Positions 17,165 to 25,064 of a DNA stretch of 33,966 bases are shown piece after piece. This DNA comes from Sulfurimonas sp. (GTDB lineage Bacteria > Campylobacterota > Campylobacteria > Campylobacterales > Sulfurimonadaceae). The notes under the pieces were generated by a model. It was not told where the DNA came from and searched no databases. It was given only the letters and a program-made list of their open reading frames with translations. The DNA lies in assembly GCF_026991475.1 (NCBI RefSeq), contig NZ_JALXBK010000118.1:1-33966 (forward strand), given 5' to 3'. How positions within the stretch are numbered: the stretch's first letter is position 1; every line of letters starts with the position of its first letter. A program made the position numbers and the translations under genes.

Positions 17165-17458
17165 ATGCAAATTGCATCAGGTTCTAGTGTAATACAAAAT
17201 TTATATATGCATAAGTTGAGTGGCGATGAGGTCAAAAAGATAAAGCAACAAATAGTTGATAATGCGAACAAATATACCTTTACAGATTTTTCAAAGTTTA
17301 AGAATGAAGATGAAAATCTTTCAGTTGGAGAGAAAATCCAAAAAAATATACAGGAGTTTCAGGAATTTCTCTACTCTAATGGTATAGATGGAAAAAGTGT
17401 AAAACGGGTATCCGAGCTTAATTTAACTCAAGCCTCTTTTTTTGATGTGAAGGTTTAG
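17165..17458 (+). CDS. Small protein of unknown function
   Basis: A 97-residue soluble protein with no recognised domain. The start at 17165 is chosen because AAAAGGAGAAG lies just upstream; an ATG at 17129 has no such site. It is polar and probably helical, with Lys/Asp-rich stretches (GDEVKKIKQQIVDNANKY, FKNEDENLSVGEKIQKNIQ) and ends in LTQASFFDVKV. There is no signal peptide or membrane segment. It is divergent from the csp gene and precedes the sugar-phosphate mutase by 87 bp. CCGATAT 12-18 bp before the ribosome-binding region resembles a FliA (sigma28) -10, which would suggest a motility link; this is weak. Confidence 0.65.
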   Translation: MQIASGSSVIQNLYMHKLSGDEVKKIKQQIVDNANKYTFTDFSKFKNEDENLSVGEKIQKNIQEFQEFLYSNGIDGKSVKRVSELNLTQASFFDVKV

Positions 17459-17545
17459 TTAGTTTATGTTAGGAGATAAGTCATAAAAGCTAAAATAAAC
17501 AAAATGTTGTGTAAAATTACTCCATTAAAACAAAAGGTTGGGTAA

Positions 17546-18904
17546 GTGAGCATCTACAGAGAGTACGACATACGCGGGATATTTGAAAAAGAGTTAAATG
17601 AAGAGAGTGTAACGAAAATTGGCTATGCTTTAGCTTCTAAAATATCTGGGGAGTATGTATCAGTTGGTTATGATGCACGTTCACATTCACCTATTTTATT
17701 TGAATATTTGGTTGCAGGTTTAAACGCAGGTGGTAAAAAAGTGCTTGGGATGGGGCTTGTACCTACACCTGTAAACTACTTTACAAATTATCAAGAGTGG
17801 GATGGCATTACACCATCGGCTTCTGTTATGATTACAGGTTCACATAATCCTAGTGAGTATAATGGTTTTAAAATTACGGTAGATAAAGCACCATTTTTTG
17901 GAGAAGATATTTATGCGCTCGGGTCTGAATGCGAAGCTATGGATATGCCAAACGCAGTAGAGCGTGATGTAACAGAAATAGATGCAAACAGTAGATATAT
18001 TGACTTTATTGTAAATGAATTTCAACACTTAAAAGCGATGCCTACAAAGATTGTCTATGATTGTGGCAATGGTGTTGCTGGCGTTGTCCTTCCTGAGATT
18101 TTTGAAAAATTAGAACTTCATACAAAAGGAATTTATGTAGACCCTGATGGAACATTTCCAAACCACCATCCAGACCCTTCTGTTGAGAAAAATCTTGTAG
18201 ATGTAAAAGCTCTTTTAGAAAAAGAGGGTGATATTGCCTTCGCTTATGATGGGGATGCCGATAGAATTGCAGTGCTCACGCATAAAAACAATATAAAGGG
18301 CGATATGATGGCTCTCTTATATAGTATGAATATGGATAAACCTACTGTTGTTGGTGAGGTAAAATGTTCTCAAGTTATGTATGATGAGCTTGAACGCCGA
18401 GGGGCAACAGCCGTAATGTATAAAACAGGACACTCAAATCTTAAAGTAAAAATGAAAGAGATTGATGCAGATTTAGCATGTGAAGTGAGTGGACATGTCT
18501 TTTTCAAAAACCGTTACTTTGGGTATGATGATGCCATTTATGCTACATTTAGAATGTTAGAACTTATTTATGAGGGAATAGACCTTGACGCTGAACTTGC
18601 AAAACTGCCACAGGTTTTCTCAACCGAAGAGATAAAAGTGGAAACTACAGAGGCTCAGAAATTTAAAATTATAGATAGAGTTAAAGAACTTTTACAAAAT
18701 CCTCCTGCTGATTTCCCTGCTATAAAAGATATGATTTTTGTAGATGGTGTGCGTATCAATTTTGAAAAAGGATGGGGACTTGTTCGTGCAAGTAATACTA
18801 CTCCAGTTTTAGTAACTCGTTTTGAATCAACTGATGAACAAGAGGCAAAACATTATGAAGATGCAGTAAATAGCCTTATAACAATGGCAAAAGAGTCTCT
18901 TTAG
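17546..18904 (+). CDS. Phosphomannomutase/phosphoglucomutase
   Basis: Alpha-D-phosphohexomutase that interconverts hexose 1- and 6-phosphates for cell-surface sugar synthesis. It starts with GTG (17546), with AAAGG 14 bp upstream, giving the typical opening SIYREYDIRGIFEKEL. Key sites are the phosphoserine loop VMITGSHNPSEYNGFK, the metal loop AYDGDADRIAVL, the sugar-specificity loop CEVSGHVFFKNRYFGYDDA and the phosphate-binding VRASNTTPVLVTRFE. The GHVFFK...GYDDA form matches the dual PMM/PGM (AlgC/ManB-like) group. The length of 452 residues is normal. It carries two octamer words (17722, 17950), both read as Asn-Ala. Confidence 0.93.
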   Translation: MSIYREYDIRGIFEKELNEESVTKIGYALASKISGEYVSVGYDARSHSPILFEYLVAGLNAGGKKVLGMGLVPTPVNYFTNYQEWDGITPSASVMITGSHNPSEYNGFKITVDKAPFFGEDIYALGSECEAMDMPNAVERDVTEIDANSRYIDFIVNEFQHLKAMPTKIVYDCGNGVAGVVLPEIFEKLELHTKGIYVDPDGTFPNHHPDPSVEKNLVDVKALLEKEGDIAFAYDGDADRIAVLTHKNNIKGDMMALLYSMNMDKPTVVGEVKCSQVMYDELERRGATAVMYKTGHSNLKVKMKEIDADLACEVSGHVFFKNRYFGYDDAIYATFRMLELIYEGIDLDAELAKLPQVFSTEEIKVETTEAQKFKIIDRVKELLQNPPADFPAIKDMIFVDGVRINFEKGWGLVRASNTTPVLVTRFESTDEQEAKHYEDAVNSLITMAKESL

Positions 18905-18911
18905 GAAGGAA

Positions 18912-19550
18912 ATGGTTTTGGTGAAGTCTTTATATATACTAATTTTTTTATTTATTATAGTTGCGTTTAGTGCTTGTGGTGAAGAGAGTGGTAACAGACA
19001 TGTCTCTCTCTTGGGTGCAGATACTACAAAAGTAAATCCAAACTCTATGGCATACTTGTCTATAGATAAAAATGAAGATAGAAAAAACAAGATTGAACTC
19101 TCCAAAATAGAGGCAGACGCAAAAATAGAAATAGCAAAAATTCAGTCAAATAGCCAAGTACATATAGCGAAAGTAAATGCTCAAACGCAGCAAGAGATAG
19201 CTAAGTCAGATTCTGTTACAAAAATAAAAACTTCACAACTTGATGCAAGTACAAAAAAAGAGACTATGCAATACACTGTTTACATTGTTATAGCCGTTGT
19301 ATTTTTCTTCATAATTGCTCTGATTTTACTCTATCTCAATAGTAAAAAAAATCGAGAACTCAAAAAAGCGCTACAAGAGGCACAATTTATACATGAGAGA
19401 GATTTACGAGAGAAAGAGTTTGAAGAGAGACGAATACATAAAATTTTAGATTTGGTATCGGAGGGGAAACTTCCTGCTTCTGTTAAAAAAGAGGTGATTC
19501 TTTCTCTCTCTTCACCTAAAACTAATGTTATTGAAAATATAGAGGTTTAA
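18912..19550 (+). CDS. Lipoprotein with coiled coil and internal transmembrane helix (unknown function)
   Basis: A 212-residue envelope protein. The N-terminus SLYILIFLFIIVAFSACGEE is a lipoprotein signal with lipobox FSAC. An Ala/Ile/Lys-rich region (about 58-115) repeats KIE-A-AKI-like units and is predicted by eye to be a long helix or coiled coil. A strong transmembrane helix lies at about 120-142, followed by a charged cytoplasmic-type tail with LREKEFEERRIHKILDLVSEGKLP. A lipobox plus a later membrane helix is unusual. If the lipobox is not used, the protein is a two-pass membrane protein. AGGAAGGA precedes the start; the GTG at 18921 is an alternative. It begins 7 bp after the mutase. 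Confidence 0.75.
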   Translation: MVLVKSLYILIFLFIIVAFSACGEESGNRHVSLLGADTTKVNPNSMAYLSIDKNEDRKNKIELSKIEADAKIEIAKIQSNSQVHIAKVNAQTQQEIAKSDSVTKIKTSQLDASTKKETMQYTVYIVIAVVFFFIIALILLYLNSKKNRELKKALQEAQFIHERDLREKEFEERRIHKILDLVSEGKLPASVKKEVILSLSSPKTNVIENIEV

Positions 19551-19613
19551 TTATAATAAGAACTTAACATTATTATAGATACAATTGCCAAAATTTAATT
19601 TTAGGAATGTTCT

Positions 19614-19955
19614 ATGGTCTTTTATGTGACACTCTTTTTGGCTTTTTTATACTTTAAAATTGCGCGTGTTTATAAAAAAGAGGAGAAATCCAATGCAAAC
19701 TTTTGGGTTTTAAACTCGATAGTAGCTCTTGCTATTGCTGCACTGATAGTTTATGGTTTTATGAATGAAACTTGGTATATTTTTCTTATAGTAAGTTATC
19801 TCTTTTTTATTGCTGCTTCTCTTATTGTTTCTGCTGTACAGCTTGGTGTTTTCATAGATGGTAAGCCTTTTGTAAAAATCAGTCATCTCTTTCAAAGTTT
19901 GGCAATAATTGGGATGTTTATCTCTTTTGCTGATTTATATTTATGGGGTATTTAG
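19614..19955 (+). CDS. Small multi-pass membrane protein (unknown)
   Basis: A 113-residue hydrophobic protein with four likely membrane helices (about 1-16, 29-48, 54-77, 92-112) and a short basic loop (RVYKKEEKSN) after the first. No family is recognised. TTTAGGA precedes the ATG. It stands between the lipoprotein gene and the pyrC promoter, 63 bp from the former. There are no charged catalytic motifs. Confidence 0.7.
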   Translation: MVFYVTLFLAFLYFKIARVYKKEEKSNANFWVLNSIVALAIAALIVYGFMNETWYIFLIVSYLFFIAASLIVSAVQLGVFIDGKPFVKISHLFQSLAIIGMFISFADLYLWGI

Positions 19956-19966
19956 CAGCAATTCGC

Positions 19967-19972
19967 TATAAT
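19967..19972 (+). promoter_or_regulatory. -10 element upstream of pyrC
   Basis: A perfect TATAAT, 30 bp before the pyrC ATG. No good TTGACA-like -35 is seen at the right distance; weak -35 elements are usual in Campylobacterota. A ribosome-binding site AAGGAA follows. Confidence 0.5.
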
Positions 19973-20001
19973 CGCACCATAGAACATATAAGGAATTTTT
20001 A

Positions 20002-21009
20002 ATGAAAACTCATACACTTTTAATGCCACTAGATATGCACTTACATCTTCGTGATGGAGTAATGCTAGAGAATATTGCACCACTGACTGCGTTTACGTAT
20101 AGCGGTGCACTTATAATGCCAAATCTTGTACCTCCAGTAGATACTCTTGCCGCTGTAAGATCTTATAAAGAGAGAATCATATCTGCTGTACCAAATGATT
20201 ACTTTGAACCATTCATGACGCTTTTTTATAAAAACTACGATAAAGCATTTTTGGAGAGTGTTGTAGATGAAATTACAGCTATAAAACTCTATCCCGCTGG
20301 AATTACGACAAACTCTGAGGGTGGCGTTGAATCATTTAATATTGAAGAGATGCGTACTACGTTGGAGGCAATGAGTGATTTAGAAATTCCTCTTTGTGTT
20401 CATGGTGAAACTGATGGTTTTGTGATGGATAGAGAGGCAGAGTTTATGAGTATTTATGAACTTTTAGCACAAAACTTCCCTAATCTAAAAATTGTTATGG
20501 AACACATTACGACAAAAGCAGCAGTAGATATGCTAGATAAATATCCAAATCTTTATGCAACTATTACTGTGCATCATCTACTTTTAACGCTTGATGATGT
20601 CATTGGTGGAATGATGATGCCACACCACTTTTGTAAACCTATAGCAAAAAGGCCAGAAGATTTAGATGCACTTTTAAGTGTAGCGCTTGAAGCGCATCCA
20701 AAAGTGATGTTTGGTTCAGACTCTGCACCACATCCACAACATAAAAAAGAGTCATGTGGTTGTGCTGCTGGAGTCTTTACTGCACCTATATCTTTACAGC
20801 TTTTAACAGAAATCTTTGAGCAGTTTGATAAGCTCGATAATCTACAGGCATTTGTAAGTGACAATGCACAAAATATATATGGAATTTGCCCTGAATTTAA
20901 AGAAATAACATTAGAAAAACGACCTTTTGTTGTTCCTCAAAACTATTCGGGTGTTGTTCCTATGTATGCTGGTGAAACTATTGGCTGGGCTATAGAGAGT
21001 GTCGATTAA
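20002..21009 (+). CDS. pyrC: Dihydroorotase
   Basis: Cyclises carbamoyl aspartate to dihydroorotate in pyrimidine synthesis. The 335 residues match the short E. coli-type enzyme. Zinc ligands are visible: MHLHLRDG (two His), the Lys in TAIKLYPAG that is carbamylated in the family, the His in LCVHGE, the His in VMEHITTKAA and the Asp in MFGSDSAPHP. The substrate-loop region is HHLLLTLDDVIGGMMMPHHFCKP. The 3' end overlaps the response-regulator start by 11 bp, tying a biosynthetic gene to a two-component system. It holds one CTGCGTTT word at 20087. Confidence 0.95.
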   Translation: MKTHTLLMPLDMHLHLRDGVMLENIAPLTAFTYSGALIMPNLVPPVDTLAAVRSYKERIISAVPNDYFEPFMTLFYKNYDKAFLESVVDEITAIKLYPAGITTNSEGGVESFNIEEMRTTLEAMSDLEIPLCVHGETDGFVMDREAEFMSIYELLAQNFPNLKIVMEHITTKAAVDMLDKYPNLYATITVHHLLLTLDDVIGGMMMPHHFCKPIAKRPEDLDALLSVALEAHPKVMFGSDSAPHPQHKKESCGCAAGVFTAPISLQLLTEIFEQFDKLDNLQAFVSDNAQNIYGICPEFKEITLEKRPFVVPQNYSGVVPMYAGETIGWAIESVD

Positions 21010-21658
21010 AATACTTTTTTTAGAAGATGATGCCCTCTTTGCTGAGACAATCGTTGATTTACTTGAAGATGAGGGGTATGAGGTTTGTCACTCTCCAAAT
21101 GGACAAGATGCGCTTGATGCCACCTACAAAGAGAAGTTTGATCTTTATCTGCTTGATATAAATGTTCCTCTTATTGACGGAGTCTCTCTTTTGGGAGACT
21201 TGCGTAAAGCAGAAGATGAAACCCCTGCTATTTTTTTGACATCACATAGTGACAAAGAGATACTGCAACGCGGCTTTTTAAGCGGAGCTGATGATTTCAT
21301 TACCAAACCTTTTGACACTACTGAGTTTTTACTGCGTTTAGCCGCCTTACTAAGAAGAACGAAACGCAAACAGGCAGAGTGTGTTGGCCTGTTATGCCAT
21401 GATCAGATGCATCAGTCTGTACTTTATGATGGAGTAGCGTTAGAGCTTTCAAAAAAAGAGTATGAGTTGCTTGTTTTGTTGATGGATCACGCAAATACTC
21501 CTGTTCCTAAAGAACTTATTTATGATGAGTTGTGGAGTAGTGCAGATAAAGGGGGGAGTGATGGCGCAATTCGTGTCTATATAAATAGACTTAAACAGCT
21601 TCTCCCTGCTGTAAATTTTGAAAATATTCGTGGGTTTGGATATAAGCTTGTTCCGTAA
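20999..21658 (+). CDS. OmpR-family response regulator
   Basis: A 219-residue two-component transcription factor. The receiver domain has KILFLEDDALF, phospho-acceptor Asp53 in YLLDINVPLIDG, Thr/Ser in IFLTSHSD and Lys in FITKPFD. The C-terminal winged helix (about 125-219) has LSKKEYELLVLLM, ELIYDELWSSADKGG, GAIRVYINRLKQLL and the final IRGFGYKL. It starts with GTG inside pyrC (11-bp overlap) and overlaps the kinase by 11 bp if the TTG start at 21648 is used. The regulon is unknown. Confidence 0.92.
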   Translation: MSIKILFLEDDALFAETIVDLLEDEGYEVCHSPNGQDALDATYKEKFDLYLLDINVPLIDGVSLLGDLRKAEDETPAIFLTSHSDKEILQRGFLSGADDFITKPFDTTEFLLRLAALLRRTKRKQAECVGLLCHDQMHQSVLYDGVALELSKKEYELLVLLMDHANTPVPKELIYDELWSSADKGGSDGAIRVYINRLKQLLPAVNFENIRGFGYKLVP

Positions 21659-22472
21659 TCTACGCATAAATATTTTCATATATTATTTGCTAACTGTTAT
21701 TGGCTTTGCCTCTCTTGTTTATTATTTTATTGCTATTTTAAAAATTGAAAATATTGCGGTTTTTGCGCTTATTGTTCTTAGTGTTGTTACTCTTTCGGCT
21801 GTTTTTATTGCTAAGTTGGCAGTTGATCCTCTTGCTGATTATGTACATCATCTTCAGGAACTCTCAAAAGAGACACTCCACGAGCTCAATCTTCCTATTA
21901 GCACCATTACAACAAATACACAGATGCTTGCTAAAAATATAGAAGATGCTAAAACCCTCAAACGCATTAGTCGTATAAATAATGCTTGTAATATGCTAAA
22001 AGAGAGATATAATGAGCTTGATTATCTTATAAAAATGCAGAGTGAACAAAATGTAAAAGAGCTCTTTCGTGTAGATGAACTCCTAAACGCAAGAGTACAA
22101 TTTTTGCAAAAACTTTATCCACATATAGAATTTCATCTGCAATTAGATGCCATGGAGATTTTGGGAGATAAAACGGGACTTAGTAAAGTCATTGACAACT
22201 TAATTGATAATGGTGTAAAATACTCAAACGATTCAAAAAATATTGATATTCGCTTGAAAGATGGTTTGCTTTGTATTGAAGATTACGGCATAGGGATGGA
22301 TGAGGTGGAACTTGTCCATATTTTTGATAAATATTACCAAACAAACAGAGATATGCAGGGTTTTGGCATAGGACTCAGCCTTGTGAAAAGATTTTGTGAT
22401 AAAAATAACATTGAGTTAAATTTGGAATCATCTAAAAATGTTGGAACAAAAGTTAAATTAAAATTAAAATAG
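21648..22472 (+). CDS. Sensor histidine kinase with minimal sensor region
   Basis: Partner kinase of the preceding regulator. No ATG is available near the start; TTG at 21648 (after GGATATAAGC) is preferred, with TTG 21618 or GTG 21630 as alternatives. It is about 274 residues: two close transmembrane helices (about 7-27 and 31-57) with almost no periplasmic loop, a dimerisation/His region (LSKETLHELNLPISTITTN), and an ATPase domain (VIDNLIDNGVKYSND, EDYGIGMD, GFGIGLSLVKRF). It lacks a recognisable periplasmic or PAS sensor, so the signal is probably sensed in the membrane or through a partner. Confidence 0.88.
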   Translation: MFRNLRINIFIYYLLTVIGFASLVYYFIAILKIENIAVFALIVLSVVTLSAVFIAKLAVDPLADYVHHLQELSKETLHELNLPISTITTNTQMLAKNIEDAKTLKRISRINNACNMLKERYNELDYLIKMQSEQNVKELFRVDELLNARVQFLQKLYPHIEFHLQLDAMEILGDKTGLSKVIDNLIDNGVKYSNDSKNIDIRLKDGLLCIEDYGIGMDEVELVHIFDKYYQTNRDMQGFGIGLSLVKRFCDKNNIELNLESSKNVGTKVKLKLK

Positions 22473-22480
22473 GATTTATA

Positions 22481-22933
22481 ATGCAGATGAACGGATTTTT
22501 GGCGTATGCAGAAAATGCACTTGATTATGGTGTAATGGGAACTTTGATACTTATGAGTGTCGTGACACTTTGGCTCTTTATAGAGAGAATGATGTTTTAT
22601 AAAAGTGTACGTATTGAAGATTATGAACATCGTGATAATTTGGAACTCGATTTGACTGATAACATTAATATTATTTCTGCTATTGGTACAAATGCACCTT
22701 ATATCGGGCTGCTTGGAACTGTTGTTGGAATTATGATTACATTTTATACTTTGGGTGACATTGGTGCAGTAGATACAAAAAAAGTGATGATAGGTTTGGC
22801 ACTAGCTCTTAAAGCAACGGCAATGGGCTTGGTTGTTGCAATGCCAGCCATTGTTGCATATACCATTGCTTTGCGTAAAATTGAGCGTATTCTTACAAAA
22901 TTTGATGTGGCACACGAGAGTGAGAGCAACTAA
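22481..22933 (+). CDS. exbB: ExbB/TolQ-family proton channel subunit
   Basis: Inner-membrane subunit of a proton-driven motor that energises a TonB- or TolA-like protein. The 150 residues are short for the family: helix 1 (about 17-34, MGTLILMSVVTLWLFIERM), then the conserved pair of helices TNAPYIGLLGTVVGIMITFY and LALALKATAMGLVVAMPAIVAYTIAL. The GLLGTV-GI and KAT--GL-VA-PA motifs are diagnostic. It starts 8 bp after the kinase gene and overlaps exbD by one base. No tonB gene is adjacent. Confidence 0.92.
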   Translation: MQMNGFLAYAENALDYGVMGTLILMSVVTLWLFIERMMFYKSVRIEDYEHRDNLELDLTDNINIISAIGTNAPYIGLLGTVVGIMITFYTLGDIGAVDTKKVMIGLALALKATAMGLVVAMPAIVAYTIALRKIERILTKFDVAHESESN

Positions 22934-23328
22934 TGTCAAAATGTAAACGAAAAAACTTTAAGCGCTTTGATCAAATAAATGTCATTCCTTTTATTGACAT
23001 TATGCTTGTTTTGCTTGTAATGGTTTTGACAACTGCAACTTTTATAAAGCAGGGGGTCATTCCTGTAAATCTACCTCAGGCTAAAGCAACAGATAAGCAA
23101 GATACAAAAAAAGAGGTTACGGTGTATGTAAACGCAAAAGGGGAGCTTTTTTTTGAAAAAAATAGAGTAAATCTAAAACAACTCGAAGCAAAACTTGCAA
23201 CTATTTCAAAGAGCCAGACAGTTGTCCTTAGAAGCGATAAAGAGTCGAAATTCCAAGACTTTGTAAATGTTATGGATATTCTAAAAAAACTTGGACACGA
23301 ACAACTCTACATCGTAACTAAAAAATAG
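22933..23328 (+). CDS. exbD: ExbD/TolR-family protein
   Basis: Proton-motor partner of ExbB. The 131 residues have an N-terminal basic stretch, one transmembrane helix with the essential Asp (INVIPFIDIMLVLLVMVLTT), a proline-rich joint (IPVNLPQAKA) and a periplasmic domain (EVTVYVNAKGELFFEKNRV, TVVLRSDKESKFQDFVNVMDIL). All key features are intact. The coding end is followed after 1 bp by a CTGCGTTT word that overlaps the stop codon of the convergent gene. Confidence 0.92.
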   Translation: MSKCKRKNFKRFDQINVIPFIDIMLVLLVMVLTTATFIKQGVIPVNLPQAKATDKQDTKKEVTVYVNAKGELFFEKNRVNLKQLEAKLATISKSQTVVLRSDKESKFQDFVNVMDILKKLGHEQLYIVTKK

Positions 23329-23335
23329 ACTGCGT

Positions 23336-23581
23336 TTAATAAGCTTTATTTAAAAGCTTAAAACGTGGTTTTTCTTTCTCTTTTTTTTCTGCTGCCTCTG
23401 TTTTTTTCTGCTCTTTTATAAGAGTAGTATTGACATCAAAAGATTTTTTCTCTATCTGTTTTTTATCATTTTCAAACAGCGTGGTCGCAAGAAAAAATAG
23501 CACTACAATAACGATAACACTTGCATAAAATAAAATATAATTTTTTATATGCCCTGATTCAAAAGGATTTTCAATCTTCAT
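23336..23581 (-). CDS. Small single-pass membrane protein
   Basis: An 81-residue protein of unknown function: short cytoplasmic start (KIENPFESGHIKN), one transmembrane helix at about 15-36 (YILFYASVIVIVVLFFLATT), then a charged Lys/Glu-rich tail (about 55-75) ending KPRFKLLNKAY. The topology is like a truncated TonB or LptC-type anchor, but no TonB motif is present. Its ATG directly follows the TAG of the upstream gene, so the two are co-translated. It converges on exbBD with only 7 bp between stops. Confidence 0.7.
   Translation of the reverse strand: MKIENPFESGHIKNYILFYASVIVIVVLFFLATTLFENDKKQIEKKSFDVNTTLIKEQKKTEAAEKKEKEKPRFKLLNKAY
23340..23360. terminator. Palindromic hairpin between exbD and the convergent gene
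   Basis: Arms TAAGCTTT and AAAGCTTA with a 5-base loop. It lies in the last codons of the minus-strand gene and just past the exbD stop, so it could act on exbBD transcripts. There is no long T-run after it, so its strength is uncertain. Confidence 0.35.
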
Positions 23582-24031
23582 CTAAGCTAGATTTCCAATA
23601 ATCTTAAGTCGTTCATTCTCATTACTTACTTTTTCAATTTTTTGTGCAAGCTCTTTGTCTAAAAGCATAGGTGAATGCTGCTGTACAAGTGCAATAATAT
23701 CCTCATAAGCGCTTAAATCCACTGTTTGCTTATGTAGTGACGCATGTGCTATAAAAGAGGCTATATCATCTTCCTTAAGGCTGGCTAGTGATGCTAAAAT
23801 ATTTTGTGCCATCATCTGTGTAATATGTGGACTGTTTTGTAGGCTTGCTTCTATTTTACTTGTAGCAATATTTCGTTCAAGACCTTTGTTATAAAGTTTT
23901 TGAGCTGATTTTTGGACAACTCGATTTGTGTTTTTAGTATTTGTTAATTTAATTGTATTTGGAAGAGATAAAACTGCTCCAAACGCGATGTTACTTATGA
24001 AAACGGTAATAAAAAGTATTTTGTTATTCAT
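23582..24031 (-). CDS. Secreted or periplasmic protein of unknown function
   Basis: A 149-residue protein with a likely Sec signal peptide (NKILFITVFISNIAFGAVLS). The mature part is helical and Ala/Leu-rich (KSAQKLYNKGLERNIATSKI, MMAQNILASLASLKEDDIAS, PMLLDKELAQKIEKVSNENE). There are no cysteines and no known motif. It is probably an operon partner of the small membrane protein directly downstream and may work with it in the periplasm (inference). The patatin gene ends 45 bp upstream. Confidence 0.7.
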   Translation of the reverse strand: MNNKILFITVFISNIAFGAVLSLPNTIKLTNTKNTNRVVQKSAQKLYNKGLERNIATSKIEASLQNSPHITQMMAQNILASLASLKEDDIASFIAHASLHKQTVDLSAYEDIIALVQQHSPMLLDKELAQKIEKVSNENERLKIIGNLA

Positions 24032-24076
24032 TGAAATTTCCTTTGTTTCTAAGTGTAGTCATATTTAGCAAACGGA

Positions 24077-24928
24077 TTATAAATCATCTCTATTTTTACA
24101 TAAGTTATAGCCGTATTCTATAAGTTGTGTGGCTTTATTGAACTCGAAAGTTCCACATAAATTTCGTGCTACATTTATCTCTACATCTGAGGGGTATGCT
24201 GAGAGTTTCATTCTTGCAAGTGCTCCTTGCATTGTTTCAAAAGATTTGTTTGCTATGACATACATTCCATCCTCTTTACTTATAGAGTCTGGGAGGGAGA
24301 TATTTTGCATGTACTCTTGTATTTTTTTAGAAAGCGGTTTGTTGAGTTTTTCTTTTTTAATGGGAAAAAGAGAGGATGGCTCTCCTCCTAAATTGACTGA
24401 AATAGTTATGTCTGTGTCGTCATGGAAACTTGGAGCAATAGGGACGGGATTGAGCACCCCTCCATCTACTAAACGATCACCACTAGATGTCATAAAGGGT
24501 GTAAAAAACATTGGAAGAGATATGGATGCTCGCATTGCGTTTAGTAAAGAACCGCTGTTTATCCAAACCTCTTTTTCTGTGTCAATATTTGTAGCAACGG
24601 CCGTGAATTTAATCTCTAACTCTTCAATATTTACATCGCCAAGTAGTTTGCCGAGTTTATTCATTAGTTTCTCTCCAGATACCAATCCACCAGAGCCTTT
24701 AAAGTCTAGAAGTTTAAGCATATCAATAACATCTACGCCTTCAAGCCACCTTGCATAATCATCGAGCTTACCTGCAGCATAAAAACCACCTACAAGGGCA
24801 CCCATTGAACAGCCTGAGATGGATTTTATTTTGTAGTTATGTTCTTCAAGATAGCGTATGATTCCAATATGCACAAGCCCTCTGGCACCACCGCTTCCTA
24901 GCACTAAAGATACTGTTTTTTTGTTCAT
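24077..24928 (-). CDS. Patatin-like phospholipase (RssA/NTE type)
   Basis: Serine lipid acyl hydrolase with a Ser-Asp dyad. The 283 residues show the oxyanion loop GSGGARGLVH (11-20), nucleophile Ser41 in GCSMG, and Asp155 in DGGVLNPVP. The compact one-domain form resembles bacterial RssA/YchK. There is no signal peptide or membrane helix. Substrate unknown. It lies on the minus strand, separated from groEL by a strong terminator. Confidence 0.9.
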   Translation of the reverse strand: MNKKTVSLVLGSGGARGLVHIGIIRYLEEHNYKIKSISGCSMGALVGGFYAAGKLDDYARWLEGVDVIDMLKLLDFKGSGGLVSGEKLMNKLGKLLGDVNIEELEIKFTAVATNIDTEKEVWINSGSLLNAMRASISLPMFFTPFMTSSGDRLVDGGVLNPVPIAPSFHDDTDITISVNLGGEPSSLFPIKKEKLNKPLSKKIQEYMQNISLPDSISKEDGMYVIANKSFETMQGALARMKLSAYPSDVEINVARNLCGTFEFNKATQLIEYGYNLCKNRDDL

Positions 24929-25022
24929 ATTTTTGCTTCTTATTAATAGTTGATTAGTTGTATTTTAGCGAAATTTAGTGGGGAGTTTAGTTAAAGAGAT
25001 GGGGGACTACGTTTGTGGTTCC

Positions 25023-25064
25023 GACCCTAAAAACGAGAAGAAATTCTCGTTTTTTTTACGGGTC
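25023..25064. terminator. Strong bidirectional terminator after groEL
   Basis: The inner stem AAAAACGAGAA/TTCTCGTTTTT (25029-25039, 25044-25054; loop GAAA) has T-runs on both strands. It is enclosed by an outer GACCC/GGGTC pair (25023-25027, 25060-25064). It directly abuts the groEL stop codon. Confidence 0.85.

Noticed and set aside
24129-24758. Plus-strand open frame of 209 codons opposite the patatin gene
   Set aside because: It is the antisense shadow of a gene with clear patatin motifs, and has no ribosome-binding site or recognisable product.
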